Below are positions 1 to 8,285 of a DNA stretch of 64,000 bases, in pieces; within the stretch, counting starts at the first letter, position 1, and each line of letters starts with the position of its first letter. Source of the DNA: Marichromatium bheemlicum (GTDB taxonomy: Bacteria; Pseudomonadota; Gammaproteobacteria; Chromatiales; Chromatiaceae). The DNA lies in contig NZ_JAAXKX010000003.1 in assembly GCF_012276755.1 (NCBI RefSeq), forward strand, positions 124,001-188,000, read 5' to 3'. The notes under the pieces were generated by a model. The model did no database searches. It was given only the letters and a program-made list of their open reading frames with translations, and was not told the DNA's origin. Position numbers and translations under genes: made by a program.

Positions 1-1466
1 CCGAACGCCTGGGCGCGCTCGTCGGTGTCGATCCAGACCGTGCGGCTGGTGTCGTCGGGTAGTGCGAGTCGCAGCGGCAGGTGCAGCGGGAAGGGTGCGC
101 CGGGCTGGGTCTGGCGGATCTCGCCGTGGACCTCTATCTGGCCGTCGTGTTGTTCGAGTCTGACCCCGTCGAGCGCCAGGGTCGGCGCGCCGGGTCGCTC
201 GACCCAGGCGGCGAAGAAGTCGCCGAGGTCGGTGCCCGAGGCCTGCTCGAAGGCGCGGCGCAACTCGGCGTAGCCGGCGGCGCGGAAGCGGTTGTCGGCA
301 TAGAAGCGACGCAGCCCGGCGTCGAAGGTCTCGTCGCCGAGGCGGCGGCGCAGCATGTGGAAGATCATCGCCCCCTTGCCGTAGCCGATCGCCTGGGAGC
401 CGCCGTCGTGACGGGCGCGGAAGGCGCTGAGCGGGAAGTCCTCGCCGTGGTGGACGTGATCGGCGTAGGCCTTGAGCATCTCGCGCCGCGCCTCGACCCC
501 GGTGCCGGCGCGCTCGCGCTGCCAGTAGTCGGCGAGATAGTTGGTCAGGCCCTCGCTCCAGTTGCCCGAGTCGGCGTCGACATAGACCCCGTTGCCCCAC
601 CAGTTGTGGAGGATCTCGTGCGGGTAGGCGGTGTGGAGGATGAAAGGCAGACGGATCACCCGCGAGCCGAGCAGGGTGAAGGAGGGCATGCCGTAGCCGC
701 TCTCCCAGAAGTTCTCGACCAGTGCGAACTTGGCGTAGGGGTAGGGGCCGATGCGCGCGCCGTAGTCGCGCAGATAGCTGGCGGTGGCATCGAGATAGCG
801 CCGCGCGAGTGCAGGGTCGGGCGCGCGCAGATAGACCTGGGTGGCGATGCCTTCGCTGCTGTCGCGATAGAGGGTGAAGGGCGCGGCGACCAGATAGATC
901 GACTCCTGCGGCTGCGTCTCGCGCCACTGTGAGCGTCCCGACTCGGGCGCCGTGCCGGGGCCGTCGCCCTGGGAGACGGCGATCCAGCCCGCGGGCAGGG
1001 TGACATCGAGCGCGAAGCGCAGTCGCTGCCCGGGCAGCAGCGGGTACCAGCCGCTGGCCCCGGAGAGGAAGATGCCATCGCTGCCGATGGTGCCGAGCGA
1101 CCACTGCCGGTCGCGTCCAACCCCCTCGATCTGGCGGCGCAGGCCGTGACGGATCTGACCCCGGTAGTCGAGGGTGAGCGGCCCGGTGCCGGCGTGCCGC
1201 AACCGATAGACGGCGAGGTGGCCGCGTCGCCCGACCGGGGTGAGGGTCGCCGTCTCGTCGCCGACGGTGGGCGTGAGCCCGGCGTCGAGCAGCACCAGGG
1301 TGTCGTCGAGTCCGGCGGGCAGGCGCAGCCGATCGCTCGCCTCCAGGGTGCCGGTGGCGGGGTCGATGTGCACCGCGAGCTGGTGCTCGACGAGCGGTGG
1401 CTGGGGCGTGGCCTGGACCGGGGTCAGGCCGAGCAGCAGCAGGGTCGAGAGGATCAAGTGTCGCAT
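1..1466 (-). CDS. M1-family zinc metallopeptidase, partial (3' end beyond window)
   Basis: The frame starts at ATG 1466 and stays open to the window edge, giving about 488 residues without the C-terminus. A hydrophobic signal peptide (LILSTLLLLGL...) ends near residue 20, so the enzyme is probably exported. The gluzincin signature HEILHNWWGN is at residues 283-292: H283 and H287 are zinc ligands and E284 is the catalytic base. The third ligand is probably E305 in GNWSEG. The spacing is one residue shorter than the classical HEXXH-X18-E. The upstream half resembles the beta-rich N-terminal domain of M1 aminopeptidases. The family removes N-terminal residues from peptides; the substrate here cannot be told. 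It is divergent from the ChaN-PDZ gene across 160 bases. The family call is firm, the specific role unknown. Confidence 0.87.
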   Translation of the reverse strand, partial: MRHLILSTLLLLGLTPVQATPQPPLVEHQLAVHIDPATGTLEASDRLRLPAGLDDTLVLLDAGLTPTVGDETATLTPVGRRGHLAVYRLRHAGTGPLTLDYRGQIRHGLRRQIEGVGRDRQWSLGTIGSDGIFLSGASGWYPLLPGQRLRFALDVTLPAGWIAVSQGDGPGTAPESGRSQWRETQPQESIYLVAAPFTLYRDSSEGIATQVYLRAPDPALARRYLDATASYLRDYGARIGPYPYAKFALVENFWESGYGMPSFTLLGSRVIRLPFILHTAYPHEILHNWWGNGVYVDADSGNWSEGLTNYLADYWQRERAGTGVEARREMLKAYADHVHHGEDFPLSAFRARHDGGSQAIGYGKGAMIFHMLRRRLGDETFDAGLRRFYADNRFRAAGYAELRRAFEQASGTDLGDFFAAWVERPGAPTLALDGVRLEQHDGQIEVHGEIRQTQPGAPFPLHLPLRLALPDDTSRTVWIDTDERAQAF

Positions 1467-1626
1467 TGGTCTCCGCATCCTCGGCAGAATAGGGGGCGGG
1501 GCGCCAGTCGGTCCCTGACGGAGGGGTCGGTGCTCGGCGCTTCTCCTCGGAGCACGAGGGAAGCGCAGTTCAGCCGGCCAGGTCAACCATGCGGGCCGCG
1601 GTGGCCCGAAACCAGCGGGGTGAGAC

Positions 1627-2760
1627 GTGTCCTACAAAAGCTTGGCGATGATTGCCGTCGCCGTCGTGCTGGCGGCGCCGGGGGCGGGTGTGCTCGCGCG
1701 GGATGCCGAGCCTGCGGCGGGGGCGGCCACCCGGGTGCTCGAACTCGATGCGCTGACCGGGGTCGAGGCCCTGCTCGGGCGCATCGCCGAGCGACGCGTG
1801 GTCTATGTCGGCGAGCACCACGACCGCTACGCCGACCATCTCGACCAGCTGGCAGTGATCCGCGGTCTGCACGCCCGTGGCAAGCCGCTGGCGATCGCTC
1901 TGGAGTGCTTCCAGCAGCCCTTCCAGATCCATCTCGACGCCTATGTCGCCGGCGCCATCGACGAGGCGCAGATGCTGCGCCGCACCGAGTACTTCGAGCG
2001 CTGGCGCTTCGACTACCGGCTCTATCGTCCGATCCTGCGCTTCGCGCGCGAGCACGAGATCCCGCTGATCGCGCTCAATCTCGACCAGGTCCTCACCCGT
2101 CGCGTCGGCGAGGTCGGCATCGACGGGCTCGACCCCCACCAGCGCGCCGCCCTGCCCGCCGGGCTTGCCCCGCCCGACGAGGCCTATCGCGAGCGGTTGC
2201 GCGAGATCTTCGCCCAGCACCCCTTCGGCGACGAGCGCGACCTCGATCACTTCATCGAGGTCCAGCTGCTGTGGGACGAGGGCATGGCCGCGCGCGCCGC
2301 CGCCTATCTCGCCGCCAACCCCGAGCGCACCCTGGTGGTGCTCGCCGGGGCCGGGCACCTGGAGTACGGCATCGGTATCCCCGACCGGGTCGAGCGCCGG
2401 CTCGGGTTGCCGGGGGCGGTGCTGCTCAACGGCGAGGGGCGGCCGGTCGAGCCGCCGGCGGCTGACTTCTATCTCTATCCCGCCGCGGCCACGTTGCCCC
2501 CGGCAGGGCTGCTGGGGGTGCAGCTCGGCGAGGGCGAGGAAGGGGCCGGCACCCGTGTGGTCGGCTTTGCCGCCGACAGCGGCGCGCGCGACGCCGGGGT
2601 AGCGGTGGGCGATCGCATCCTCGCCCTTGCCGGGCGTCCGATTGCCGACTATGCCGACATCCGCCTGGCGCTGCTCGATCGTGCCCCCGGTGAGCGGGTC
2701 GCGGTCACCATCCTGCGTGGCGCCGAGGAGCGGCTCGATCTCGAGGTGGAGCTGCGCTGA
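1627..2760 (+). CDS. ChaN/Tiki-superfamily protein with C-terminal PDZ domain
   Basis: This 377-residue protein starts at GTG 1627; an in-frame ATG at 1648 is the alternative. A signal peptide ends near residues 22-25 and there is no lipobox cysteine. Residues 35-265 match the ChaN-like haem-binding-uptake/Tiki fold, with the paired motifs GEHHD (62-66) and GAGH (241-244) that hold the conserved histidines. Residues about 290-377 form a PDZ-like domain (GDRILALAGRPI, then a VTILRG strand). ChaN proteins are tied to haem or iron handling, and Tiki relatives can be metalloproteases. The PDZ fusion suggests an envelope protein that binds peptide tails. It overlaps the next gene by one base (TGATG). 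Confidence 0.75.
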   Translation: MSYKSLAMIAVAVVLAAPGAGVLARDAEPAAGAATRVLELDALTGVEALLGRIAERRVVYVGEHHDRYADHLDQLAVIRGLHARGKPLAIALECFQQPFQIHLDAYVAGAIDEAQMLRRTEYFERWRFDYRLYRPILRFAREHEIPLIALNLDQVLTRRVGEVGIDGLDPHQRAALPAGLAPPDEAYRERLREIFAQHPFGDERDLDHFIEVQLLWDEGMAARAAAYLAANPERTLVVLAGAGHLEYGIGIPDRVERRLGLPGAVLLNGEGRPVEPPAADFYLYPAAATLPPAGLLGVQLGEGEEGAGTRVVGFAADSGARDAGVAVGDRILALAGRPIADYADIRLALLDRAPGERVAVTILRGAEERLDLEVELR

Positions 2761-4019
2761 TGTCGATGTCGCACCGTCCCGAGCTGCTCTCCCCGGCCGG
2801 CAGCCCCAGCCATCTCGACTATGCCTTCGCCTACGGCGCCGATGCCGTCTATGCCGGGTTGCCCCGGTACAGCCTGCGGGTGCGCAAGGGCGGCTTCGAT
2901 GTCGCCTCGCTCGCCACCGGCATCGCCGCGGCCCATGATCTCGGCAAGCGCTTCTACCTCGCCGTCAACCTGATGCCGCACGGGGCCAAGCTGCGCACCT
3001 TCGTCGACGACATCGGCGCGCTGGTCGCGCTCGGCCCCGATGCGCTGATCATGGCCGACCCCGGGCTGATCATGCTGGTGCGCGAGCGCTGGCCCGAGTT
3101 GCCGATCCACCTCTCGGTGCAGGCCAACACCGTCAACGCCGCAGCGGTGCGCTTCTGGGCGGCGCAGGGGGTCGAGCGGGTGATCCTCTCGCGCGAACTC
3201 TCGCTCGACGAGATCGCGGCGATCCGCGAGGCCTGTCCCGACACCGAGTTGGAGGTCTTCGTCCACGGCGCGCTCTGTATCGCCTATTCCGGGCGCTGTC
3301 TGCTCTCGGGGTACTTCAACCACCGCGACGCCAACCAGGGGGTGTGTACCAACGCCTGTCGCTGGCGCTACCGTTTGGGCGAGGTGGCCGAGGGCGAGCC
3401 CGACTATGTGTTGGAGGAAGGCGAGCGCCCGGGTGAGTACATGCCGGTGTTCGAGGACGAGCAGGGCACCTACATCATGAACTCGCGCGACCTGCGCGCC
3501 GTCGAGCACGTCGCGCGGCTGATCGAGATCGGCATCGACTGTCTGAAGATCGAGGGGCGCACCAAGTCCGACTACTATGTCGCGCGCACCGCCCAGGTCT
3601 ATCGTCAGGCGATCGACGACGCGCTCGCCGGGCGCGCCTTCCGTGTCGACCTGCTCGAGGCCCTCGAGGGCCTGGCCAATCGGGGCTACACCGAGGGCTT
3701 CTATCGCCGTCACGGCGCCGATCCGGCGCTGCAGAACTACGACTGCGGTGCCTCGCGCAACCAGCGCCAGCTGTTCGTCGGCGAGGTGCTGGGGGTCGGT
3801 GACGGCTGGGCCGAGGTGGCGGTGCGCAACCGCTTCGCGCGTGGCGATCAACTGGAGCTGATGAGCCCGGGCGGCAACCATGCCTTCCGTCTCGAGGCGC
3901 TCAGCGATCGCGAGGGCGCGCCGCTCGAGGTCGCGCCGGGGGCGGGTTGGACGGTGCGGGTGCGCCTGCCCGAGGGCGTCGTGCCCGGGGCGCGGGCGCT
4001 GCTCACCCGCGCGGTCTGA
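2760..4019 (+). CDS. trhP: tRNA hydroxylation protein TrhP (peptidase U32 family)
   Basis: This 419-residue U32-family protein matches TrhP (YegQ), which makes 5-hydroxyuridine at wobble position 34 of tRNA, with prephenate as an indirect precursor. The N-terminus PELLSPAG and the central block around residues 165-205 are diagnostic. C173, C180, C196 and C200 form the four-cysteine set expected to hold an iron-sulfur cluster. It is slightly shorter than E. coli YegQ and much shorter than RlhA, the rRNA-acting paralogue, which favours TrhP. The start overlaps the ChaN-PDZ stop by one base, so the two are probably co-transcribed. It converges on the YcgN-type gene. Confidence 0.88.
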   Translation: MSMSHRPELLSPAGSPSHLDYAFAYGADAVYAGLPRYSLRVRKGGFDVASLATGIAAAHDLGKRFYLAVNLMPHGAKLRTFVDDIGALVALGPDALIMADPGLIMLVRERWPELPIHLSVQANTVNAAAVRFWAAQGVERVILSRELSLDEIAAIREACPDTELEVFVHGALCIAYSGRCLLSGYFNHRDANQGVCTNACRWRYRLGEVAEGEPDYVLEEGERPGEYMPVFEDEQGTYIMNSRDLRAVEHVARLIEIGIDCLKIEGRTKSDYYVARTAQVYRQAIDDALAGRAFRVDLLEALEGLANRGYTEGFYRRHGADPALQNYDCGASRNQRQLFVGEVLGVGDGWAEVAVRNRFARGDQLELMSPGGNHAFRLEALSDREGAPLEVAPGAGWTVRVRLPEGVVPGARALLTRAV

Positions 4020-4029
4020 GCGCGGCGGC

Positions 4030-4473
4030 TCAGCGCACCCAGTCGATCAGGTGCATCAGCGGGTTCTCGCCGGTCTCCGGGCTGAGCACGCGCCCGCGCA
4101 CGCTCTCCCCGGCCTCGGCCACCGACTCCGGGTCACCGCTCACCAGCGGGTGCCAGCGCGGCAGGGGGCGGCCCTCGGCGAGCAGCCGGTAGGCGCAGGT
4201 CTCGGGTAGCCAGCGCGGGTCGGTCAGGTGCTCGGGGGTGAGGGTGATGCAGTCGGGCATGCGCCGGGCGCGGTTGGGGTAGTCGCGGCAGCGGCAGGTG
4301 TCGAGATCGAGTAGGGCGCAGGCGATGCGGGAGTAGACGATACGCCCCGTGTCCTCGTCCTCGAACTTCTCCAGACAGCACTTGCCGCAGCCGTCGCAGA
4401 GTGCGTCCCATTGCTCGGCGTCCATCAGCTCGAGCGGGGTGGTCTCCCAGAAGGCGGCGGCGGTCTGGTTCAT
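4030..4473 (-). CDS. YcgN-family cysteine cluster protein (UPF0260)
   Basis: This 147-residue protein starts at ATG 4473 (MNQTAAAFWETTPL). The reading frame stays open upstream, but that part lies in a repeat element and looks non-coding. The cysteine-rich core CDGCGKCCLEKF is followed by further cysteines in the CRCRDYPNR segment, the usual zinc or iron-chelating pattern of the YkgJ/YcgN superfamily. The C-terminus HPLVSGDPESV...HLIDWVR is typical of this family. The biochemical function is unknown. It is convergent with trhP, with only 10 bases between the stops. Confidence 0.86.
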   Translation of the reverse strand: MNQTAAAFWETTPLELMDAEQWDALCDGCGKCCLEKFEDEDTGRIVYSRIACALLDLDTCRCRDYPNRARRMPDCITLTPEHLTDPRWLPETCAYRLLAEGRPLPRWHPLVSGDPESVAEAGESVRGRVLSPETGENPLMHLIDWVR

Positions 4474-4550
4474 GCGGGGTCCTCGGTCGCCCGATCGGGC
4501 GCGAAAAGCGCCCCATCTTGCCGTAAAGCTGAGGGTCTCGCCAGGGGAAT

Positions 4551-4731
4551 GATTGAACCGCAAAGACACAAAGGAGCAGAGTGCTAACAGCGTCCTGTCG
4601 CCTGTGGATGCATTCATCTGGCTTGGCGATCCCCGGCGAGCGGTGTTGCTTGCGGGTGGGCGAGTCTGGGGGACCACTGGAGGTGGTCATCCCGTCAGCG
4701 CTTTGCGCTCTTTGGGTCTTTGCGGTTCAGA
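4551..4731. repeat. Inverted-end repeat element, copy A
   Basis: The left end reads gattgaaccgcaaagac and the right end is its approximate reverse complement (gtctttgcggttcag). The element is about 181 bases long and lies in the gap between the YcgN gene and ogt. The same ends recur at 10961-11236, in the array 38372-39479, and at 40722-40903. The interior differs from the other copies. It has a MITE-like layout and no transposase. Confidence 0.75.
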
Positions 4732-4772
4732 CCGTCCCTGGTCGCTGAAGGTCGACCGCCGGGCGCCTGGGC

Positions 4773-4778
4773 TATAAT
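4773..4778 (+). promoter_or_regulatory. Candidate -10 box for ogt-xerD-yajQ
   Basis: The hexamer TATAAT is a perfect sigma70 -10 match, 48 bases before the ogt start. No convincing -35 lies 16-18 bases upstream. Confidence 0.5.
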
Positions 4779-4825
4779 CGCCGGTCCGGTCGCTGGGCCG
4801 GAGGCCGGATCGAGAGGAGGGGAAC

Positions 4826-5287
4826 ATGGCGAAGACGCTGATCCAGGCCCCGTTCGGGCCGATCGCCGTCGACTGGCGCGGGGGCGCGCTGGCCGGGGTC
4901 GATCTAGCGCCGCGCGGCGAGGATGGTTCCGGGGCAGTGTTACCCGATTGGGTGCGGGCCGAGTTCCTGGCCTATCTTGCCGACCCCGGCCATCGTTTCA
5001 CCCTGCCGCTGCAGCCGGCGGGCACGGCCTTCCAGCAGCGCGTCTGGAGCGCGCTGCGGGCGATCCCGCCGGGACGGCCCTGTACCTACGGCGAGCTGGC
5101 CGCGAGACTCGGCAGCTCGGCGCGCGCCATCGGTCAGGCCTGTCGCGCCAACCCCTGCCCGCTGGTGGTGCCCTGTCACCGGGTGGTAGGCCGGAGCGGG
5201 GCGGGTGGTTTCGGTGGTGCGCGCGCCGGTGCGCCGCTGGCGGTCAAGCGCTGGTTGCTGCGCCACGAAGGCTGGGAGGAGGACTGA
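4826..5287 (+). CDS. ogt: Methylated-DNA-[protein]-cysteine S-methyltransferase
   Basis: This 153-residue DNA repair protein takes the alkyl group from O6-alkylguanine onto its own cysteine in one suicidal step. The PCHRVV active-site motif puts the acceptor at C117. The upstream helix-turn-helix region (TYGELAARLGSSARAIGQA, about 87-106) inserts into DNA. A strong GAGGAGG ribosome-binding site precedes ATG 4826. It has no Ada regulatory domain, so it is the Ogt/MGMT type. The stop overlaps the xerD start (TGATG), so the two genes are coupled. Confidence 0.93.
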   Translation: MAKTLIQAPFGPIAVDWRGGALAGVDLAPRGEDGSGAVLPDWVRAEFLAYLADPGHRFTLPLQPAGTAFQQRVWSALRAIPPGRPCTYGELAARLGSSARAIGQACRANPCPLVVPCHRVVGRSGAGGFGGARAGAPLAVKRWLLRHEGWEED

Positions 5288-6183
5288 TGGCCGAGGACGG
5301 GATCCTGATCGAGCGCTTCGTCGAGTCGCTGTGGCTCGAGCGCGGCGCGAGCCGCAACACCCAGAGCGCCTATCGCTCCGATCTGCGCGCCTTCGCCGCC
5401 TGGCTCACCGCCGAACGCAAGCGCGGGCTGGCCGCCGCCGGGCGTCAGGACCTGCTCGATTATCTGGCGCTGCTCGCCGAGCAGGGCCGCAAGCCGCGCT
5501 CGAGCGCCCGCCTGGTCTCCTCGCTGCGTCAGTTCTATCGCTATCTGCTGCGCCGCGGGGTGATCGCTGACGACCCCAGCGCGCGCATCGAGACCCCGCG
5601 CCTGGGCCGCCCGCTGCCCAAGAGTCTGAGCGAGGCCGAGGTCGAGTATCTGCTGCGTGCGCCCGATACCACCGACCCGCGCGGTCATCGCGACCGCACC
5701 ATGCTCGAGGTGCTCTATGCCAGCGGGCTGCGGGTGACCGAGCTGGTCACCCTGATGCCCGCCCAGATCAGCCTCACCCAGGGGGTGGTGCGGGTACAGG
5801 GCAAGGGCGGGCGCGAGCGTCTGGTGCCGCTCGGCGACGAGGCCACGCACTGGGTGCGCGAGTACGTCAAGGGGCCGCGCCTGGAGCTGCTCGGCGGGCG
5901 CTGCAGCGACTATCTGTTCCCCACCAGTCGCAGCGAGCACATGAGCCGTCAGGCCTTCTGGATGCTGATCAAGCGCTATGCCATCGAGGCCGGGGTGCTC
6001 AAGCCGCTCTCGCCCCACACCCTGCGTCACGCCTTCGCCACCCATCTGCTCAACCACGGCGCCGATCTGCGCGTGGTGCAGATGCTGCTCGGACACAGCG
6101 ACCTTTCAACCACCCAGATCTATACCCACGTTGCCCGTGAACGGCTCAAGCGGATGCATGCCGTGCATCATCCGCGCGGTTGA
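5287..6183 (+). CDS. xerD: Site-specific tyrosine recombinase XerD
   Basis: This 298-residue protein has exactly the length of E. coli XerD. It starts at ATG 5287, overlapping the ogt stop; the longer upstream frame is a shadow of ogt. The N-terminal SAM-like DNA-binding domain covers about residues 5-90. The catalytic residues are all visible and fall at the XerD positions: R149, K173, H244, R247, H270 and nucleophile Y279. With XerC it resolves chromosome dimers at dif under FtsK control. xerD near dsbC is conserved gammaproteobacterial synteny. The terminal HAVHHPRG tail is typical of XerD. Confidence 0.96.
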   Translation: MAEDGILIERFVESLWLERGASRNTQSAYRSDLRAFAAWLTAERKRGLAAAGRQDLLDYLALLAEQGRKPRSSARLVSSLRQFYRYLLRRGVIADDPSARIETPRLGRPLPKSLSEAEVEYLLRAPDTTDPRGHRDRTMLEVLYASGLRVTELVTLMPAQISLTQGVVRVQGKGGRERLVPLGDEATHWVREYVKGPRLELLGGRCSDYLFPTSRSEHMSRQAFWMLIKRYAIEAGVLKPLSPHTLRHAFATHLLNHGADLRVVQMLLGHSDLSTTQIYTHVARERLKRMHAVHHPRG

Positions 6184-6217
6184 GCCGGTCGGGCCCGACC
6201 CCTGTTCGAGGTTCTTC

Positions 6218-6700
6218 ATGCCATCGTTTGACATCGTTTCCGAGTTCGATCTACAAGAGGTGCGCAACGCGGTCGATCAGGCCAATCGCGAGATCGGTAC
6301 CCGCTTCGACTTCAAGGGCGTCACCGCCAGCTTCGAGCTCGCCGAGGACAAGATCCAGCTCGCCGCCGAGCAGGAGTTCCAGCTCCAGCAGATGCTCGAC
6401 ATCCTGCGCCAGAAGTTGGTCAAGCGTAAGATCGATCTCGCCGCGCTGGAGCCGGGCGAGCCGGTGCAGACGCTCAATGCCGCGCGCCAGGAGGTCGTCC
6501 TCAAGCAGGGCGTCGACAGCGACACCGCCAAGCGCATGGTCAAGGCGATCAAGGCGAGCAAGCTCAAGGTGCAGGCCCAGATCCAGGGCGAGCAGGTGCG
6601 GGTCACCGGCAAGAAGCGCGACGACCTGCAGGCGGTGATCACGCTGCTGCGCGAGTCCGACTGGGGGCTGCCGCTGCAATTCGAAAACTTCAGAGACTAG
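6218..6700 (+). CDS. yajQ: YajQ family nucleotide-binding protein
   Basis: This 160-residue protein starts at ATG 6218 ([18 protein letters not shown]). It matches YajQ (UPF0234) end to end, with TRFDFKG near residue 32 and the C-terminal [13 protein letters not shown]. Members bind nucleotides, and some act as c-di-GMP effectors, but the role here is not established. It lies between xerD and dsbC, where E. coli has no gene, and is probably in the same transcript. Confidence 0.93.
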   Translation: MPSFDIVSEFDLQEVRNAVDQANREIGTRFDFKGVTASFELAEDKIQLAAEQEFQLQQMLDILRQKLVKRKIDLAALEPGEPVQTLNAARQEVVLKQGVDSDTAKRMVKAIKASKLKVQAQIQGEQVRVTGKKRDDLQAVITLLRESDWGLPLQFENFRD

Positions 6701-6708
6701 GAAGCCCC

Positions 6709-7440
6709 ATGCTGAGAATCAGATCCCTCGCCCTGGCCGCGAGCCTTGGCTGTCTCGCCGGCGCCGTACAGGCCGGTCCCGAGCAGAACATCCGCGCCGC
6801 GCTCGAGGCGGTCGCCCCGGATATCGCCATCAGCGACATCCGGCCGGCCCCGGTCGATGGCCTCTACGAGGTGCTGATCGGCAGTGAGCTGATGTACATG
6901 ACCCCGGATGGTCGTTACTTCATCGATGGCCGTATCGTCGATCTCAAGACCCGGACCGATCTCACCGAGCCGCGTCTGGCCGAGGCCCGCAAGGGGTTGG
7001 TCGAGGCCGTGGGCGAGGAGGCGATGGTGGTCTTCGGGCCTGCCGATGCCAAGCACACGGTCACGGTGTTCACCGATATCGAATGTGGTTACTGCCGCAA
7101 GCTGCACAGTCAGATCGATGACTATGTCGCCAACGACATCCGCGTGCGCTATCTGTTCTTCCCCCGTGCCGGCGAGGGTAGCGAGGCCTATCGCGAGGCC
7201 GTGGCGGTGTGGTGTGCTGGCGACGCCGCAGCGCGTCGTGAGGCGATGACTGCGGCCAAGCAGGGTCAGCCGATCGAGATGCGCAACTGCGACAATCCGG
7301 TGGCCGAACACATGGCGCTTGGGCGTGAGCTGGGACTGCGCGGGACCCCCGCGATCGTCACCGACGATGGCACCCTGATCCCAGGCTATGTCGATCCCAA
7401 GCGCCTGGCCCTCGAACTCGACGAGGCGGCCGGCTCCTGA
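6709..7440 (+). CDS. dsbC: Thiol:disulfide interchange protein DsbC
   Basis: This 243-residue periplasmic disulfide isomerase has a signal peptide ending in VQA, near residue 22. The N-terminal dimerisation domain covers about residues 23-80. The thioredoxin domain carries the redox motif CGYC (C126 to C129) and the cis-proline segment RGTPAIV. E. coli DsbC has the same CGYC motif. It corrects wrong disulfides in exported proteins, kept reduced by DsbD, which is not in this window. It starts 8 bases after the yajQ stop. Confidence 0.92.
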   Translation: MLRIRSLALAASLGCLAGAVQAGPEQNIRAALEAVAPDIAISDIRPAPVDGLYEVLIGSELMYMTPDGRYFIDGRIVDLKTRTDLTEPRLAEARKGLVEAVGEEAMVVFGPADAKHTVTVFTDIECGYCRKLHSQIDDYVANDIRVRYLFFPRAGEGSEAYREAVAVWCAGDAAARREAMTAAKQGQPIEMRNCDNPVAEHMALGRELGLRGTPAIVTDDGTLIPGYVDPKRLALELDEAAGS

Positions 7441-7469
7441 ACGGCGCAGCAACGGCGAGCGGGCCGGTC

Positions 7470-8261
7470 ATGTGGTCGCATCAACTCGATTACGCCTGGC
7501 GTACCGACCGTGGCCGGGTGCGTGCGCACAATGAGGATGCCGTCGGTGTCCATCCCGCGCTCGGGTTGATCATGGTCGCCGACGGGGTCGGTGGCGCGAG
7601 CGCCGGCGAGGTGGCTAGCCGCACTGCGGTCGAGACCATCGCCGAGCGTTTCCGTCGCCACCCCTCGCCACGCCACGACGCCGAGCGTGCGCGCGTGCTC
7701 CTCGAGGCCGCCGTCGAAGAGGCCAACGTGGCCATCTGGCGTCACGCCAACGCCACGCCCGGCTGTGCCGGGATGGGCACTACGGTGGTAGTCGGGCTGC
7801 TCGGTCCGGGCTGGATGGTGCTGGCGCATGTCGGCGACTCGCGTGTCTATCGACTGCGCGATGGCGCGCTCGAACAGCTCTCGCGTGACCATTCGCTGCT
7901 CCAGGAGGTGCTCGATCAGGGGCTCTATCCGTCGCGCGAGGAGGCAATGGCCTGTGGTATCGGTGAGAACATCCTCACCCGCGCCTTGGGGTCGTTGCCG
8001 AGTCCCGGCGTGAGTTCGCGGGTGCACCGGCTTGCCCCGGGCGATCTCTATTTGTTCTGTAGCGATGGGTTGAGCGGCATGCTCGACGACATCGAGCTGC
8101 GCGCGCTGTTGCTCGAGGCCTCGCCCTCGTGCCTGGGGCAGACCGCAGATGCCTTGGTCGAGGCGGCCAATGCCGCCGGCGGCAAGGATAACGTCAGCCT
8201 TGCGCTGTTGCATATCGGGCCGCGGTTGGTGCCGGAGCCCGAGGTCTGCGCCTTGGAGTGA
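7470..8261 (+). CDS. PP2C-family serine/threonine phosphatase (Stp1-like)
   Basis: This 263-residue bacterial PPM phosphatase has the expected metal-binding motifs: RAHNED (D23), VADGVGG (D38, G39), HVGDSRVYRL and the C-terminal GGKDNVS. This compact single-domain form resembles Stp1/PppA. These usually reverse phosphorylation by Hanks-type kinases, but no kinase gene lies nearby. It starts 29 bases after dsbC and converges on mutS across 24 bases. The domain call is firm, the substrate unknown. Confidence 0.88.
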   Translation: MWSHQLDYAWRTDRGRVRAHNEDAVGVHPALGLIMVADGVGGASAGEVASRTAVETIAERFRRHPSPRHDAERARVLLEAAVEEANVAIWRHANATPGCAGMGTTVVVGLLGPGWMVLAHVGDSRVYRLRDGALEQLSRDHSLLQEVLDQGLYPSREEAMACGIGENILTRALGSLPSPGVSSRVHRLAPGDLYLFCSDGLSGMLDDIELRALLLEASPSCLGQTADALVEAANAAGGKDNVSLALLHIGPRLVPEPEVCALE

Positions 8262-8285
8262 GGACCGCGTTCGGCGAGGGGCGAC

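Noticed and set aside
81-932. 283-residue plus-strand frame
   Set aside because: It is antisense to the M1 peptidase, whose HEXXH motif is unmistakable on the minus strand.
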